From Pusillimonas caeni (lineage in GTDB: Bacteria > Pseudomonadota > Gammaproteobacteria > Burkholderiales > Burkholderiaceae_B): a stretch of 64,000 bases of DNA. This document shows, piece by piece, positions 18,500 to 27,712 of this stretch. A program made the translations under genes and the position numbers. The notes beneath the pieces are model-generated. The model was given only the letters and a program-made list of their open reading frames with translations. It had not been told where the DNA came from and made no database searches. The stretch's first letter is position 1; every line of letters begins with the position of its first letter. The DNA lies in NCBI RefSeq assembly GCF_003545815.1, contig NZ_PDUW01000010.1, positions 50,725 to 114,724 of the forward strand. The letters are read 5' to 3'.

Positions 18500-18580
18500 G
18501 AAAGCTCCTGATTCTGATGAAAAGGGTCGCCGGCATGGGCAATAATAGAGGTCACCCATCATTATGCAGGATACCCATTC

Positions 18581-19537
18581 ATGATACGCAGCATGACCGC
18601 CTTCGGCGCCGCCCGGGCCGAATCGTCCCTTGGCAGCGTCACCGTCGAAATCCGCACGGTCAACAGCCGCTATCTGGACGTCAGCCTGCGCCTGCCCGAC
18701 GACCTGCGTCTGGCCGAAGCGCCCTTGCGCGAACAGATCGCCAAACACCTTCGCCGCGGCAAGGTCGAAGTGCGCGCCGCCTTCGCGCGCGCCGGCGACG
18801 ATGCCGCGCAGGCGCTCACCGACGACTATCTCAAGCACACCGCCGAGCAGCTTGGCCGCGCGCGCGGTTTCATTCCCGACACGCCCGCCCCGACCTTGGC
18901 CGAATTGATCAAGGGCGCGGGCGCCTCCGAAGAAGCGCCCGACCCCAAGGCCTGGAGCGCCCTCTGCATCGAGGCCAGCGCCCAGGCCTTGGCCGAGCTG
19001 CAGGCCAATCGCGAGCGAGAAGGCGCGCGCCTGGCCGACATGATGCTCGAGTGCGCGCGCGGCGTGGCCGGCATCGTCCAGACGGTCGAAGGCGACGTGC
19101 CGCAGTTGCTGGCCGAGCACCGGCAGAAGCTGGCCGCCAAGCTGCGTGAAACCCTCGAAGCCGCCAGCCCCGCGGGCCTGTCCCTGATCAGCGGCGAAGA
19201 GCTCTCGGCCCGCATCGCCCAGGAAGCCTCGCTGTTCTCATTGCGCATCGACGTCGCCGAAGAGCTGTCGCGCCTGCGCTCGCACATCAGCGAGCTCCAG
19301 CACTTGCTGGGCGGCGATTCCGGCGCCGCGGACAGCCTGCCGCCGGCCGACAGCAAAAACACCGGCAAGGCCGCCGCGGGCAGCATCGGCAAGCGGCTGG
19401 ATTTTCTCTTTCAGGAAATGAACCGCGAGGCCAATACGCTGGGCTCCAAGGCCAGCGGCATCGAAGTCACGCGCGCCGCCATAGACCTCAAACTGCTGAT
19501 CGAGCAGATGCGCGAGCAGGCGCAGAATATCGAGTGA
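18581..19537 (+). CDS. yicC: YicC family endoribonuclease-like protein
   Basis: Member of the YicC/YloC family; E. coli YicC has been linked to RNA turnover. The 318 residues begin with [11 protein letters not shown] and the [17 protein letters not shown] segment that defines the N-terminal domain. The C-terminal domain (DUF1732) contains [21 protein letters not shown]. Length is slightly above the usual 290, through extra residues near 245-265. In many proteobacteria gmk follows; here a convergent DUF808 gene does. Function beyond family membership is inferred. Confidence 0.9.
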   Translation: MIRSMTAFGAARAESSLGSVTVEIRTVNSRYLDVSLRLPDDLRLAEAPLREQIAKHLRRGKVEVRAAFARAGDDAAQALTDDYLKHTAEQLGRARGFIPDTPAPTLAELIKGAGASEEAPDPKAWSALCIEASAQALAELQANREREGARLADMMLECARGVAGIVQTVEGDVPQLLAEHRQKLAAKLRETLEAASPAGLSLISGEELSARIAQEASLFSLRIDVAEELSRLRSHISELQHLLGGDSGAADSLPPADSKNTGKAAAGSIGKRLDFLFQEMNREANTLGSKASGIEVTRAAIDLKLLIEQMREQAQNIE

Positions 19538-19543
19538 GCCCTG

Positions 19544-19563
19544 CGCCGCCGATGCCGGCGGCG
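19544..19563. terminator. Hairpin between convergent yicC and DUF808 genes
   Basis: CGCCGCCG-ATGC-CGGCGGCG forms an 8-bp perfect stem 7 bases after the yicC stop and 23 bases beyond the opposing gene's stop. Position suits a shared terminator, but there is no clear U-tract on either strand. Confidence 0.35.
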
Positions 19564-19585
19564 AGCCGGGTCGGATATTCGGCGT

Positions 19586-20659
19586 TCACTTCCGCAGGCG
19601 CTGCAGCAGAGACAGAGCACCGTATACGACCATGCCCGCCACGACGCCGGTCGCCACACTGACCAGGGCCGGGCCCAGATAGGAAGCGGCGGCTTCAAGC
19701 AAGGACGGGTGCTTGTTGGCCGCATGATGGAAAGCGTGGTGCACCCAGCCTTGCAGCGGGGCGATGCCGTGGATGAGCAGCCCGCCGCCCACCAGGAACA
19801 TGGCGGCCGTACCCGCGATGGACAGGCCCCGCATCACGTAGGGAGCAAACGCCAGTACGCCGCGGCCCGCCGCACGGGCTGCGCGCGGCGCCATGGTCTC
19901 GCCCCGGTGTCGGAGCAGCCAGCTGCCCACGTCGTCCAGCTTGACGACGGTGGCCACCAGGCCGTAAACGGCGACGGTCAGTATGACGGCCACCACCGAC
20001 ACCACCAGCGCGCGGGTCGTGAACGGCGCGCCGGCCACCGTGCCCAGCGTGACGGCCACGATTTCGGCCGACAGTATGAAGTCGGTGCGTATGGCGCCCT
20101 TGATCTTCGTTCGCTCGCGGGCGCGCAGGGCGGCCGGGTCCAGCTCTGCTCGGCCGGATGCCGGCTCGCCCGCCGCTCGGGCGGACTGAGCGGGCGACGC
20201 CTCTGCGACGTGCCGGCCCTGATCGGCTGCCGTACTCTCATGGCGAGCTTCTTCACCGGCCGGCCGGCGGTGGGCTTCCGTCCCGCCTTGTTCGCGGCCT
20301 TCCGCCTTGGCCTTGTGCCGCGAGCCCGAAAAAGAATGGACGATCTTCTCTGCTCCCTCATAGCAGAGGAACAGTCCTCCCACCATTAACAAGGGAGTTA
20401 TGACCGCGGGCAGGATCGCGCTGATGAGCAGCGCGAGCGGAACGAGGATGAGCTTGTTCAGGAAAGAGCCCTTGGCCACGGCCCAGACCACCGGGAGCTC
20501 GCGCTTTGCGGCCATGCCGCTGACCTGCTCGGCGTTGAGGGCGATGTCGTCGCCCAGCATGCCGGCGGTCTTTTTTCCCGCCAGCTTGGTCATCGCGGCG
20601 ACATCGTCCAGTATGGTGGTGATGTCGTCCAGCAGCATCAATAGCCCGGCTCCCGCCAT
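19586..20659 (-). CDS. DUF808 family (YedI-like) inner-membrane protein
   Basis: Polytopic inner-membrane protein of unknown function. The start at 20659 (MAGAGLLMLLDD) has an excellent AGGAGGT ribosome site and gives 357 residues. The N-terminal signature LLDDITTILDDVAAMTK and KKTAGMLGDDIALNAEQVSG is typical. Four or more membrane segments follow, with KGAIRTDFILSAEIVAV as the second family hallmark. Unlike relatives I remember, it carries a hydrophilic, Ala/Glu/Arg-rich insertion of roughly 45 residues (about residues 118-165) between the first membrane pair and that hallmark. Confidence 0.85.
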   Translation of the reverse strand: MAGAGLLMLLDDITTILDDVAAMTKLAGKKTAGMLGDDIALNAEQVSGMAAKRELPVVWAVAKGSFLNKLILVPLALLISAILPAVITPLLMVGGLFLCYEGAEKIVHSFSGSRHKAKAEGREQGGTEAHRRPAGEEARHESTAADQGRHVAEASPAQSARAAGEPASGRAELDPAALRARERTKIKGAIRTDFILSAEIVAVTLGTVAGAPFTTRALVVSVVAVILTVAVYGLVATVVKLDDVGSWLLRHRGETMAPRAARAAGRGVLAFAPYVMRGLSIAGTAAMFLVGGGLLIHGIAPLQGWVHHAFHHAANKHPSLLEAAASYLGPALVSVATGVVAGMVVYGALSLLQRLRK

Positions 20660-20767
20660 ATCGTACCTCCTCATGCCGGCACACGCCGTTGCGATCCATG
20701 CCAAGCCGCTTAGAGCAAGGCGGCGCCTCGGCCTGTGCCATTTTTTCACGGGCCGCCTTGCCTGATA

Positions 20768-20787
20768 TACTGTTTTTATACACAGCA
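20768..20787. promoter_or_regulatory. LexA (SOS) box before the nuclease-helicase pair
   Basis: CTGT-N8-ACAG, read as CTGTTTTTATACACAG at 20770-20785, with flanking TA before and CA after. It ends 11 bases before the ATG of the VRR-NUC gene, so LexA would cover the promoter and leader. A second, even better box lies at 34753, which supports a working LexA regulon. Confidence 0.82.
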
Positions 20788-20796
20788 TATCGACCT

Positions 20797-22518
20797 ATGG
20801 CGCAGCAGCTCGACAATCCCTTCTATTACCTCGACAACTTCGAGTTCGTGCTGAACTGGGTCGGGCAGCGCTATGCCGACGTGCTAAGCGGCGATGAACA
20901 GGGCTTCATCCAGCAATATCGGGGCCTGCCCCGCTCGTCGCGCGCCCTGCTGGCACGCATGGTCATGCGCCGGGGCGTGCTGTTCCGGCGCAGCCGGCTG
21001 CGCTACGCAGAAATCGGCCCCGTTGAGCAGGCCCTGGCGCCGCTCGTACAGGCCGGCTGGGTCGACGCACGTCCCTGCCTGAGCCTGAGGCAGCTGTTCG
21101 GGCTCTTCACCAAGGCCGAGCTGCTTCGCGCATTCTCCGGCCATGGCCTGCCGGCGTCGCTGTCCAAGGCCGCCCTGTACACCCGCCTGTCCGAGGGGCT
21201 CGCCGCAGCCGCCGCGCCTTCTCAGCCCGCGTCACCGGCCGGGCCCGCTGATCGAATCTCGCACACGTCCGCCGCCCACGACCAAGCTCTGCCGCTGTCG
21301 GGCTGGTGGAGGGACGCGGACGACGAGGTCTGCGAGCTGCTCGCCATGCCCTTGTGCGAACGCTTCAGGCTGATGTTCTTCGGCAATCTGCGCCAGGACT
21401 GGAGCGAATTCGTGCTGGCCGACCTGGGCTTGCTGCAGTACGAAGCGGTGTCTTTCTCCGCCTCGTGCCGGGCTTTGGCCACCCGGCAGGACGTCGATGA
21501 CTATCTACATCTGCATGCCTGCACCGAACGCCTGCTCCAAGGCGAAGGGCCCGCGAGCGTCATGGCCTGCGTTCCGGCGCATGTCCATGCCAACGGCTGG
21601 ATCGAGCGGCGGCGCGCCAAGCTGCTGTTCCGCATCGGCCAGGCCTGCGAGCGGGCCGAAGACTGGGAAGGCGCCTTGCGAGCCTATGGCGAAAGCAGCC
21701 ATGGCGAGGCCAGGCTGCGCCGCGTGCGCGTGCTGGAACGTGCGATGCGCCACGAGGCGGCCCTGCAGGCGGCGGAGGCGGCGCTGAGCGAACCGGCGAG
21801 CGAGGCCGAGGCGCAGCAACTGGCGCGCATGCATCCCCGGTTGCGGCGCAAGCTGGGTCTGCCCGTTCCGGCCCGGCCCAAAAAACCCCGTCCGCCTTCT
21901 ACAATCACCTTGCGGGCGCAGTACGCCCCGCATGGCGTCGAGGAGCTGGCGCGGCGGTATTTGCATCAGGATGAGGCGCCGGCCCACTACGTCGAAAATG
22001 CGCTCGTCAACGCCCTGTTCGGCCTGCTGTGCTGGGACGTGCTCTTCGCCCCTCTGCCCGGCGCCTTTTTCCATCCCTTCCAGCGCGGGCCGGCCGACCT
22101 GAGCGAACCGGATTTCGTGCGACGGCGGCAAGCGCGCTTCGACGCCTGCCTGTCCCAGCTCGATTCCGACCAATACCTGCATACCATCCGGAACAACCTC
22201 AACAGCAAGGCCGGCCGGCAATGCTCGTTCGTGCATTGGCCGGCGCTGAGCCCCGAGCTGCTTCAACAGGCGCTGCGCTGCATACCGTCCGGCCATCTCA
22301 AGAAATGGTTTCTGCGCCTGCTGGCCGACATCCCCGGCAACCGGTCGGGCTTTCCCGACCTGATCCAGTTCTGGCCCGCCGAAGGACGCTACCACATGGT
22401 CGAGGTCAAGGGCCCCGGAGACCGTCTTCAGGACAACCAGCAGCGCTGGCTGGCCTACTTTGCCGAACACGACATGCCTGTCTCCGTCTGCTTCGTGCGT
22501 TGGGCCGAATCGCCATGA
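20797..22518 (+). CDS. FAN1-like VRR-NUC domain nuclease
   Basis: Predicted structure-specific nuclease of the FAN1 family, which cuts 5' flaps and helps unhook interstrand crosslinks. The 573 residues start at ATG 20797 (MAQQLDNPFYYLDNF). The N-terminal part (about 1-115) is the DNA-binding winged-helix/SAP-like region seen in FAN1; the middle is helical and TPR-like. The C-terminal VRR-NUC domain has the PD-(D/E)xK residues Asp521 (GFPDL), Glu536 and Lys538 (VEVKGPGD). It is preceded by a LexA box and overlaps the helicase gene by ATGA, so the two are co-translated. Role in crosslink repair is inferred from family. Confidence 0.88.
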   Translation: MAQQLDNPFYYLDNFEFVLNWVGQRYADVLSGDEQGFIQQYRGLPRSSRALLARMVMRRGVLFRRSRLRYAEIGPVEQALAPLVQAGWVDARPCLSLRQLFGLFTKAELLRAFSGHGLPASLSKAALYTRLSEGLAAAAAPSQPASPAGPADRISHTSAAHDQALPLSGWWRDADDEVCELLAMPLCERFRLMFFGNLRQDWSEFVLADLGLLQYEAVSFSASCRALATRQDVDDYLHLHACTERLLQGEGPASVMACVPAHVHANGWIERRRAKLLFRIGQACERAEDWEGALRAYGESSHGEARLRRVRVLERAMRHEAALQAAEAALSEPASEAEAQQLARMHPRLRRKLGLPVPARPKKPRPPSTITLRAQYAPHGVEELARRYLHQDEAPAHYVENALVNALFGLLCWDVLFAPLPGAFFHPFQRGPADLSEPDFVRRRQARFDACLSQLDSDQYLHTIRNNLNSKAGRQCSFVHWPALSPELLQQALRCIPSGHLKKWFLRLLADIPGNRSGFPDLIQFWPAEGRYHMVEVKGPGDRLQDNQQRWLAYFAEHDMPVSVCFVRWAESP

Positions 22519-24959
22519 GCTACGTCGTTTCGGTGCGCACATTGTGCGAATTCGCCGCCAGGCGTGGCGATCTCGATCTGCGCTTCCATCTGGCGCCCAG
22601 CGGCCAGGAAGGCGTGGCGGGACATCGCATCGTCACCTCCCGGCGGCCCGCCCGCTATCAAAAAGAAATATCGCTTCAAGCCCAATATGAAGCATTGACC
22701 GTGCGCGGACGCGCGGACGGCTTCGACCCGGAGGCCAACCGCCTCGAGGAAATCAAGACCTATCGCGGCCGCCTGCGCGACGTTTCCGCAAGCCATGGCA
22801 GCCTGCACCGGGCGCAAGCCCGTCTGTACGGCCATCTCATGTGCCGGAAGCTGAAGCTGGACGCCATCGAACTGGCGCTGGTGTATTTCAATGTCGCCAC
22901 AGGGCGCGAAACCGTTCGCAGCGAGCACTGCGCCGCCGCCGACCTGGAACGCCACTTCAATACCCTGTGCGACGAATTCCTTGCCTGGGCCCAACAGGAA
23001 ATCCGGCATCGCGAGCGACGCAACGAGGCCCTGCAGGCGCTGGAACTGCCTTTCGAGGGCTTTCGCGATGGCCAACGCACATTGGCCAAAGCGGTATATC
23101 GCGGGCTGCGCGACGGCGGGCACCTGGCCATCCAGGCGCCCACCGGCATCGGCAAGACCATGGGCACGCTCTTTCCCGCGCTCAAGGCCGTGCCGGCCCA
23201 GGGCCTGGACAAGGTGTTCTTTCTTACCGCCAAGACCTCGGGCCGCAACGTAGCGCTGCACGCCCTGCGGACCCTGCGGGACTCGCCGGACATGCCTTTG
23301 CGCGTGGTGGAACTGGCCGCGCGCGATCATGCGTGCGAGCATCCCGACAAGCAATGCCACGGCGAAAGCTGCCCCCTGGCCAAGGGCTTTTACGACCGGC
23401 TGGGCAAGGCGCGCGAGCAGGCGCTGAACGCCGGCATGCTCGACCGGGCGGCGTTGCGGCGGCACGCCCTGGAACATGATCTGTGCCCCTACCATCTGGG
23501 CGGCGAACTTGCGCCCTGGTGCGACGTCGTCGTGGGCGACTACAACTATTATTTCGACGTGGGCGCGACGCTCCACGCCCAGGCCGTCGCCCAAGAGTGG
23601 CGAGCCGCCGTGCTGGTCGATGAAGCTCACAATCTGGTCGAGCGCGCACGGGCCATGTACTCGGCCACCTTGCGCCTGCACGACCTGCGCGCCTTGCTGC
23701 GGGCCATGCCCGACTCGGCGCAGGGCGCCGCTGCGCGCGGGCGGGCCGGCCACGGTACTGCCGCCCCGACGTTGTCCATACCGGACCAGGCCTCGCTCTG
23801 GCAAGAGGCGGATCCCGCCGGCTCCTTGGCCCGTCCTTCCGCCTGCAAGGGACTGCGAAACGCCTTGAACAGCCTGGCGCGCGCCTGGACGGCGCTTCTC
23901 GCCGACCAGGCCGGCGCTTATCATCGCCATTCGGCCCCGCCCCAGCCTTTCGTCGAATCGCTACGCCAGGCCGCCGGTGCGCTGTCCGACCATCTGGAGC
24001 AAGGCGCGGATTCGGCGCAGGACGATGCATTGCGCTTCTATTTCGATATCCAGCACTTTCTGCGCATGGCTGAAAGCTTCGGTCCGCACTCGGTATTCGA
24101 GACCACGAAGCTTCTGCGCCACGAGGCGGGCCAGGCGCTGTCCGAATGCGGCATCCGCAACGTCGTTCCCGCACCCTTCCTGAAGCCCAGGTTCGAAGCC
24201 GCCCACGCCTGTGTGCTGTTTTCAGCAACGCTGCAGCCCTCGCCGTTCTACGCCGACGTGCTGGGCCTGCCCTGCACCACCGCCTGGATCGGCGTAGACA
24301 CGCCGTTCCGCGCAGAACAGCTTCGGGTCCGGGTCGTTCGGGACATTTCCACCCGCTACGCCGATCGCCAGGCGTCGCTGGCGCCCATGGCGGAAGTCAT
24401 CGCCGCGCAATATGCGCGACAGCCCGGCAACTACCTGGTGTTCGCCAGCAGCTTCGACTACCTGCACCAACTGGCCGAGGCTTTTGGCGGCCGTCTACCA
24501 GCCGTGCCCATATGGACCCAGTCGCGCGACATGGACGAAGCGGCCAGGGCGCAGTTCCTGGCACGCTTCGAGGCCTCGGGGCAAGGCATCGGCTTCGCCG
24601 TGCTGGGCGGCGTGTTTGCCGAAGGCATCGATCTGCCGGGAGACCGTCTGATAGGCGCCTTCATCGCCACTCTGGGGCTGCCGCAGGTCAATCCGGTGAA
24701 CGAAGCGCTCAAGCAGTGCCTGGACGCCAGTTTCACAGGGCGCGGCTACGACTATGCTTATCTGTATCCCGGCCTGCGCAAGGTGGTGCAGGCGGCGGGC
24801 CGCATCATACGCACGCCTCAGGACGCGGGCGTGGTCTACCTCATGGACGATCGCTACAACCGGCCGGCGGTACGCCGCCTGCTGCCTTCGTGGTGGCGCA
24901 TCGAGCAGTCGCGGGTGCAAGCCGGGCCATCAGATCGGCATGCTGGGGATGCCGTCTGA
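22515..24959 (+). CDS. XPD/DinG-type Fe-S DNA helicase with N-terminal nuclease-like domain
   Basis: Superfamily 2 ATP-dependent helicase of the Rad3/XPD/DinG class, 814 residues from ATG 22515. Residues about 60-150 form a PD-(D/E)xK (Cas4/RecB-like) region with Asp68 and Glu79-Ile-Lys81. The motor has Walker A QAPTGIGKT (Lys214) and DEAH at 369-372. Four cysteines (274, 281, 286, 324) between motifs Ia and II fit a 4Fe-4S cluster. Motif VI is QAAGRIIRTPQDAG. The gene is translationally coupled to the FAN1-like nuclease behind a LexA box, suggesting one SOS repair machine. Its last 119 bp overlap the convergent cupin gene. Confidence 0.88.
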   Translation: MSYVVSVRTLCEFAARRGDLDLRFHLAPSGQEGVAGHRIVTSRRPARYQKEISLQAQYEALTVRGRADGFDPEANRLEEIKTYRGRLRDVSASHGSLHRAQARLYGHLMCRKLKLDAIELALVYFNVATGRETVRSEHCAAADLERHFNTLCDEFLAWAQQEIRHRERRNEALQALELPFEGFRDGQRTLAKAVYRGLRDGGHLAIQAPTGIGKTMGTLFPALKAVPAQGLDKVFFLTAKTSGRNVALHALRTLRDSPDMPLRVVELAARDHACEHPDKQCHGESCPLAKGFYDRLGKAREQALNAGMLDRAALRRHALEHDLCPYHLGGELAPWCDVVVGDYNYYFDVGATLHAQAVAQEWRAAVLVDEAHNLVERARAMYSATLRLHDLRALLRAMPDSAQGAAARGRAGHGTAAPTLSIPDQASLWQEADPAGSLARPSACKGLRNALNSLARAWTALLADQAGAYHRHSAPPQPFVESLRQAAGALSDHLEQGADSAQDDALRFYFDIQHFLRMAESFGPHSVFETTKLLRHEAGQALSECGIRNVVPAPFLKPRFEAAHACVLFSATLQPSPFYADVLGLPCTTAWIGVDTPFRAEQLRVRVVRDISTRYADRQASLAPMAEVIAAQYARQPGNYLVFASSFDYLHQLAEAFGGRLPAVPIWTQSRDMDEAARAQFLARFEASGQGIGFAVLGGVFAEGIDLPGDRLIGAFIATLGLPQVNPVNEALKQCLDASFTGRGYDYAYLYPGLRKVVQAAGRIIRTPQDAGVVYLMDDRYNRPAVRRLLPSWWRIEQSRVQAGPSDRHAGDAV

Positions 24960-25437
24960 TCAAGGCCCGAGTGTCGGCCAGCTCGAACTCGCTGAACTCG
25001 AAGCCGGGCGCCACCGTGCAGCCCACCAAGGCAAAGGCGTCGCGCGCCGCGTCATCGGCGCGATGCATTGCGTGCGATGCCAGCTCCGCAGCGAACCAGC
25101 ATCCCGCCGGAACGGCTGCCTGGAATACGCACCCCGGCTCGCGCAGAGGATCGCCCAGGCGATGCGTCGACAAACCTTTTTCATCGTTCAGCACATGGAT
25201 GTTCAAGGCGGACCCCGCATAGAAATGCCACAGCTCGTCTGAAGCGATACGGTGCCAGGCGGAGTGGTCCTTGCCTTCCAACAGGTAATAAATGGCCGTG
25301 GACGCGTCGCGGCGACCGGCCTGCGTCGTCACGCCCATGGAGCTGCGGTAGGTTTCGCGATAGTAGCCGCCCTCGGGATGGGGCAGCAGGCCAAGCTGCC
25401 TGATCAGGCGCTGCGCGGGGGTGTCGTCGTGGGTCAT
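24841..25437 (-). CDS. DUF985 family cupin protein
   Basis: Small cupin of the YML079/DUF985 type; biochemical role unknown. The protein has 198 residues. Family marks are LLPHPEGGYYRETYRS, the paired-strand YYLLEGKDHSAWHRI, the metal-site-like ELWHFYAGSALNIHVL and VAPGFEFSEFELAD. The usual family end (RHPQHADLMARL) is reached about 30 codons before the stop; the extra basic, cysteine-containing tail lies wholly inside the opposing helicase gene. That suggests a lost stop codon and read-through into the neighbour. Confidence 0.82.
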   Translation of the reverse strand: MTHDDTPAQRLIRQLGLLPHPEGGYYRETYRSSMGVTTQAGRRDASTAIYYLLEGKDHSAWHRIASDELWHFYAGSALNIHVLNDEKGLSTHRLGDPLREPGCVFQAAVPAGCWFAAELASHAMHRADDAARDAFALVGCTVAPGFEFSEFELADTRALIRRHPQHADLMARLAPATARCATTKAAGGVPPAGCSDRP

Positions 25438-25447
25438 GTTCGGCGCC

Positions 25448-26380
25448 TCATTGCCATGCTTTCAAAAAAGCCATCAGCACGCGGGTGGAGTTTTCGGCCG
25501 CCAGGTTCAGGAAGGTGTGCACCTCGCCCGCGCCGTCGCCGCCTCCCGCCAGGTCGCTCAGTGAGCGAAAGGCGATGAAGGGCACGCCGTTGCTATAGGC
25601 CACCATGGCGCAGGCGGCGCTTTCCATGTCCACTACATTGGCCTGGAACGCCTCGTGCAGATGTTCGCGCAGGGCCGGGTTGTCGACGAACACCGGGCCC
25701 GACACCCCATTGCCGCCCACCACCAGCTCGGGCCGGTGAGTCAGGCATTGGCCCCTGGCGTCGCAATCCTTCAGTTCCAGGTCCTGGATACGACGCGCCG
25801 TCTCGAGCAGGCCGGGGTCGACGTCGAACCAGAATTTTTCATGCAGGGCGGGCTGCGCGGCGTTGCGCACCATGACAGGCCGCGTAAAGAACATGCCGAA
25901 GCCCGGCGCGTCCACATCGCCGCCCACGCCCATGGCATCGTAGCGGCCCGGCTCGTTCTCGAGCGCGGCCACGGTCTCCAGGTACTGCCCCCAACGCTCG
26001 ACCACCGTCACGTCGCCGATGTGCAGCCCGGGGTTCACCCCGCCCGCCACCCCGCTGAAAACGATGTGGGTCACATTGAATCGGTCGAGCGACAATTGCG
26101 TGTTCATGGCCGCGTTGATCATGCTGACCCCGCTCAGGAAGACGAGCACGGGCTTGCCTTGCAGCGTGCCGGTCAGAAACTCCACGCCGTTGACTGAATG
26201 GCGGGCGGTTTCACCCAATGCGCCGCGCAATATGGCTACTTCGGGCTCGAAGGCGGAAATGACGGCGATGCGCGGCGTTTCGTCCAGACGTCCCGCCGCC
26301 TGCGCCATGGCGCTCGTTGCGGCAAGGCAGAAGGCAAGAAGGTAAAGGCCGAAGCGGCGGATGTGAAGGAAGGCGGCCAT
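25448..26380 (-). CDS. Exported MTA/SAH nucleosidase-family protein
   Basis: Nucleoside phosphorylase-fold protein resembling 5'-methylthioadenosine/S-adenosylhomocysteine nucleosidase, 310 residues. Unlike cytosolic Pfs it begins with a signal peptide (hydrophobic residues about 9-25, cut near AQA), so it should act in the periplasm. Core motifs are AVISAFEPEVAILRG, FSGVAGGVNPGLHIGD and VDMESAACAMVAY, which holds the ribose/base glutamate, followed by FRSLSDLAGG with the catalytic-type aspartate. A long insert lies between about residues 125 and 215. A role in nucleoside salvage or signal breakdown is inferred only. Confidence 0.82.
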   Translation of the reverse strand: MAAFLHIRRFGLYLLAFCLAATSAMAQAAGRLDETPRIAVISAFEPEVAILRGALGETARHSVNGVEFLTGTLQGKPVLVFLSGVSMINAAMNTQLSLDRFNVTHIVFSGVAGGVNPGLHIGDVTVVERWGQYLETVAALENEPGRYDAMGVGGDVDAPGFGMFFTRPVMVRNAAQPALHEKFWFDVDPGLLETARRIQDLELKDCDARGQCLTHRPELVVGGNGVSGPVFVDNPALREHLHEAFQANVVDMESAACAMVAYSNGVPFIAFRSLSDLAGGGDGAGEVHTFLNLAAENSTRVLMAFLKAWQ

Positions 26381-26628
26381 GGTTTTTTGTATTTGAGAGT
26401 AAGCGGAACGGACTCATTGTATGTGCTTCGGGCGCTGTGGAACGGCGCGGAAACGAAGCTTTCGGCCGGCAAGATCGGCGGCTGGGCGCCAGAGAAATTC
26501 AGTGCGGCGTCAGAAAGGTATAAAAACGCTTTAAGTTCTGAATGTAACTCCATAAATATATTGGTGATTTTGATTTTGTCTGATATGATCGCTTTCAGTT
26601 TTCCCGTCTCAAAAAGCCCGCGCCCGCC

Positions 26629-27660
26629 ATGCCATTCGCCTCTCGCCGACATGCCCTGTCCTGGTCCCTGGCCGCCGTCCTTGCCGTCGGCGCCTTGTCT
26701 TCAACCCCCTTGCGGGCCCAAGAACCCGGCCAGATCCGCGTGCAGCCGGCCTCGGGCGCCGCGGCAAGCCATGTCGCACCCCGGCGCAGCCACGCCTTGG
26801 CCGGCGCAGGCCAAGGCGGCGTCATCCAGGTGGCCTTGCGCCAGAGCCGGCACGAAACCGCGCCTCTGCCCTCGCGCCGCGAACTGACGCCTGCTCCCTC
26901 TCAATTGACGCAGCTGCACTCCGAAGTGGCCTTCGTGCAGGATCTGTCCAGTTCCACCGTGCTGTACGACCAGAACAGCGACGAGGCCAGGCCCATCGCG
27001 TCGATCTCCAAGCTCATGACGGCGCTGGTGGTGGCCGAGGCCAACCTGCCCATGGACGAGATTCTGTCCATTTCCGACGAAGACGTCGACCGGGTGCGCC
27101 ATTCACGCTCGCGCCTTGCGGTCGGCACCGAGCTGAGCCGCGCCGACATGCTGCACCTGGCGCTGATGTCGTCCGAAAACCGGGCGGCTCATGCATTGAG
27201 CCGGCATTACCCGGGCGGCATGCCCGCATTCATCCGCGCAATGAACGACAAGGCGCGGGCGCTGGGCATGCGCCGCACTCATTTCGTCGAGCCCACGGGC
27301 CTGTCCGAACACAATGTTTCGACGCCGCGCGACCTGGTCAAGCTGCTGCGCGCGGCGGCCGAACAACCCCTGATCCAGCGCTATTCCACCGACGACAGCT
27401 ATCAAGTCACCGTGGGCAAGGGCCGTTCGCTCCAGTACAACAATACCAATCGGCTGGTCAAGAACAGCCAGTGGGACATCCAGCTTTCCAAGACCGGCTT
27501 CATCAACGAAGCGGGACAATGCCTCGTCATGGTCACCCGCATTGGCGGCCGGGACCTGGCCATCGTGCTGCTCAATGCCACCGGAAGCTATTCGCGCATA
27601 GGCGATGCGGTAAGGCTGCGCAAATTCGTCGAGAACGAAACCAATCTGGCCATGCTGTAG
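26629..27660 (+). CDS. pbpG: D-alanyl-D-alanine endopeptidase (PBP7 family)
   Basis: Periplasmic low-molecular-weight penicillin-binding protein that cleaves D-Ala-meso-DAP crosslinks in peptidoglycan. The 343 residues have a signal peptide cut near LRAQ and then an unusual 60-70 residue low-complexity region before the catalytic domain. The serine is Ser125 in SISK (SxxK), the second motif is SSEN in MSSENRAAHAL, and the third is KTG in QLSKTGFINEAG. No membrane anchor is seen at the C-terminus. It stands alone, with a 248-bp AT-rich upstream region and a hairpin downstream. Confidence 0.92.
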   Translation: MPFASRRHALSWSLAAVLAVGALSSTPLRAQEPGQIRVQPASGAAASHVAPRRSHALAGAGQGGVIQVALRQSRHETAPLPSRRELTPAPSQLTQLHSEVAFVQDLSSSTVLYDQNSDEARPIASISKLMTALVVAEANLPMDEILSISDEDVDRVRHSRSRLAVGTELSRADMLHLALMSSENRAAHALSRHYPGGMPAFIRAMNDKARALGMRRTHFVEPTGLSEHNVSTPRDLVKLLRAAAEQPLIQRYSTDDSYQVTVGKGRSLQYNNTNRLVKNSQWDIQLSKTGFINEAGQCLVMVTRIGGRDLAIVLLNATGSYSRIGDAVRLRKFVENETNLAML

Positions 27661-27712
27661 CAGCAAAGGGCGCCCGCGGGGCGCACGCTTTCCATCCGGA
27701 TATTCCGAGCAG

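Noticed and set aside
17759-19120. A very long rph reading frame extending across yicC
   Set aside because: The extension is antisense to the well-supported yicC gene. A TTG start with AGGAG at 18499 gives the normal RNase PH length.
22029-22514. Start of the helicase inside the nuclease gene
   Set aside because: This stretch is a shadow frame of the VRR-NUC domain. The ATGA junction at 22515 begins the recognisable N-terminus.
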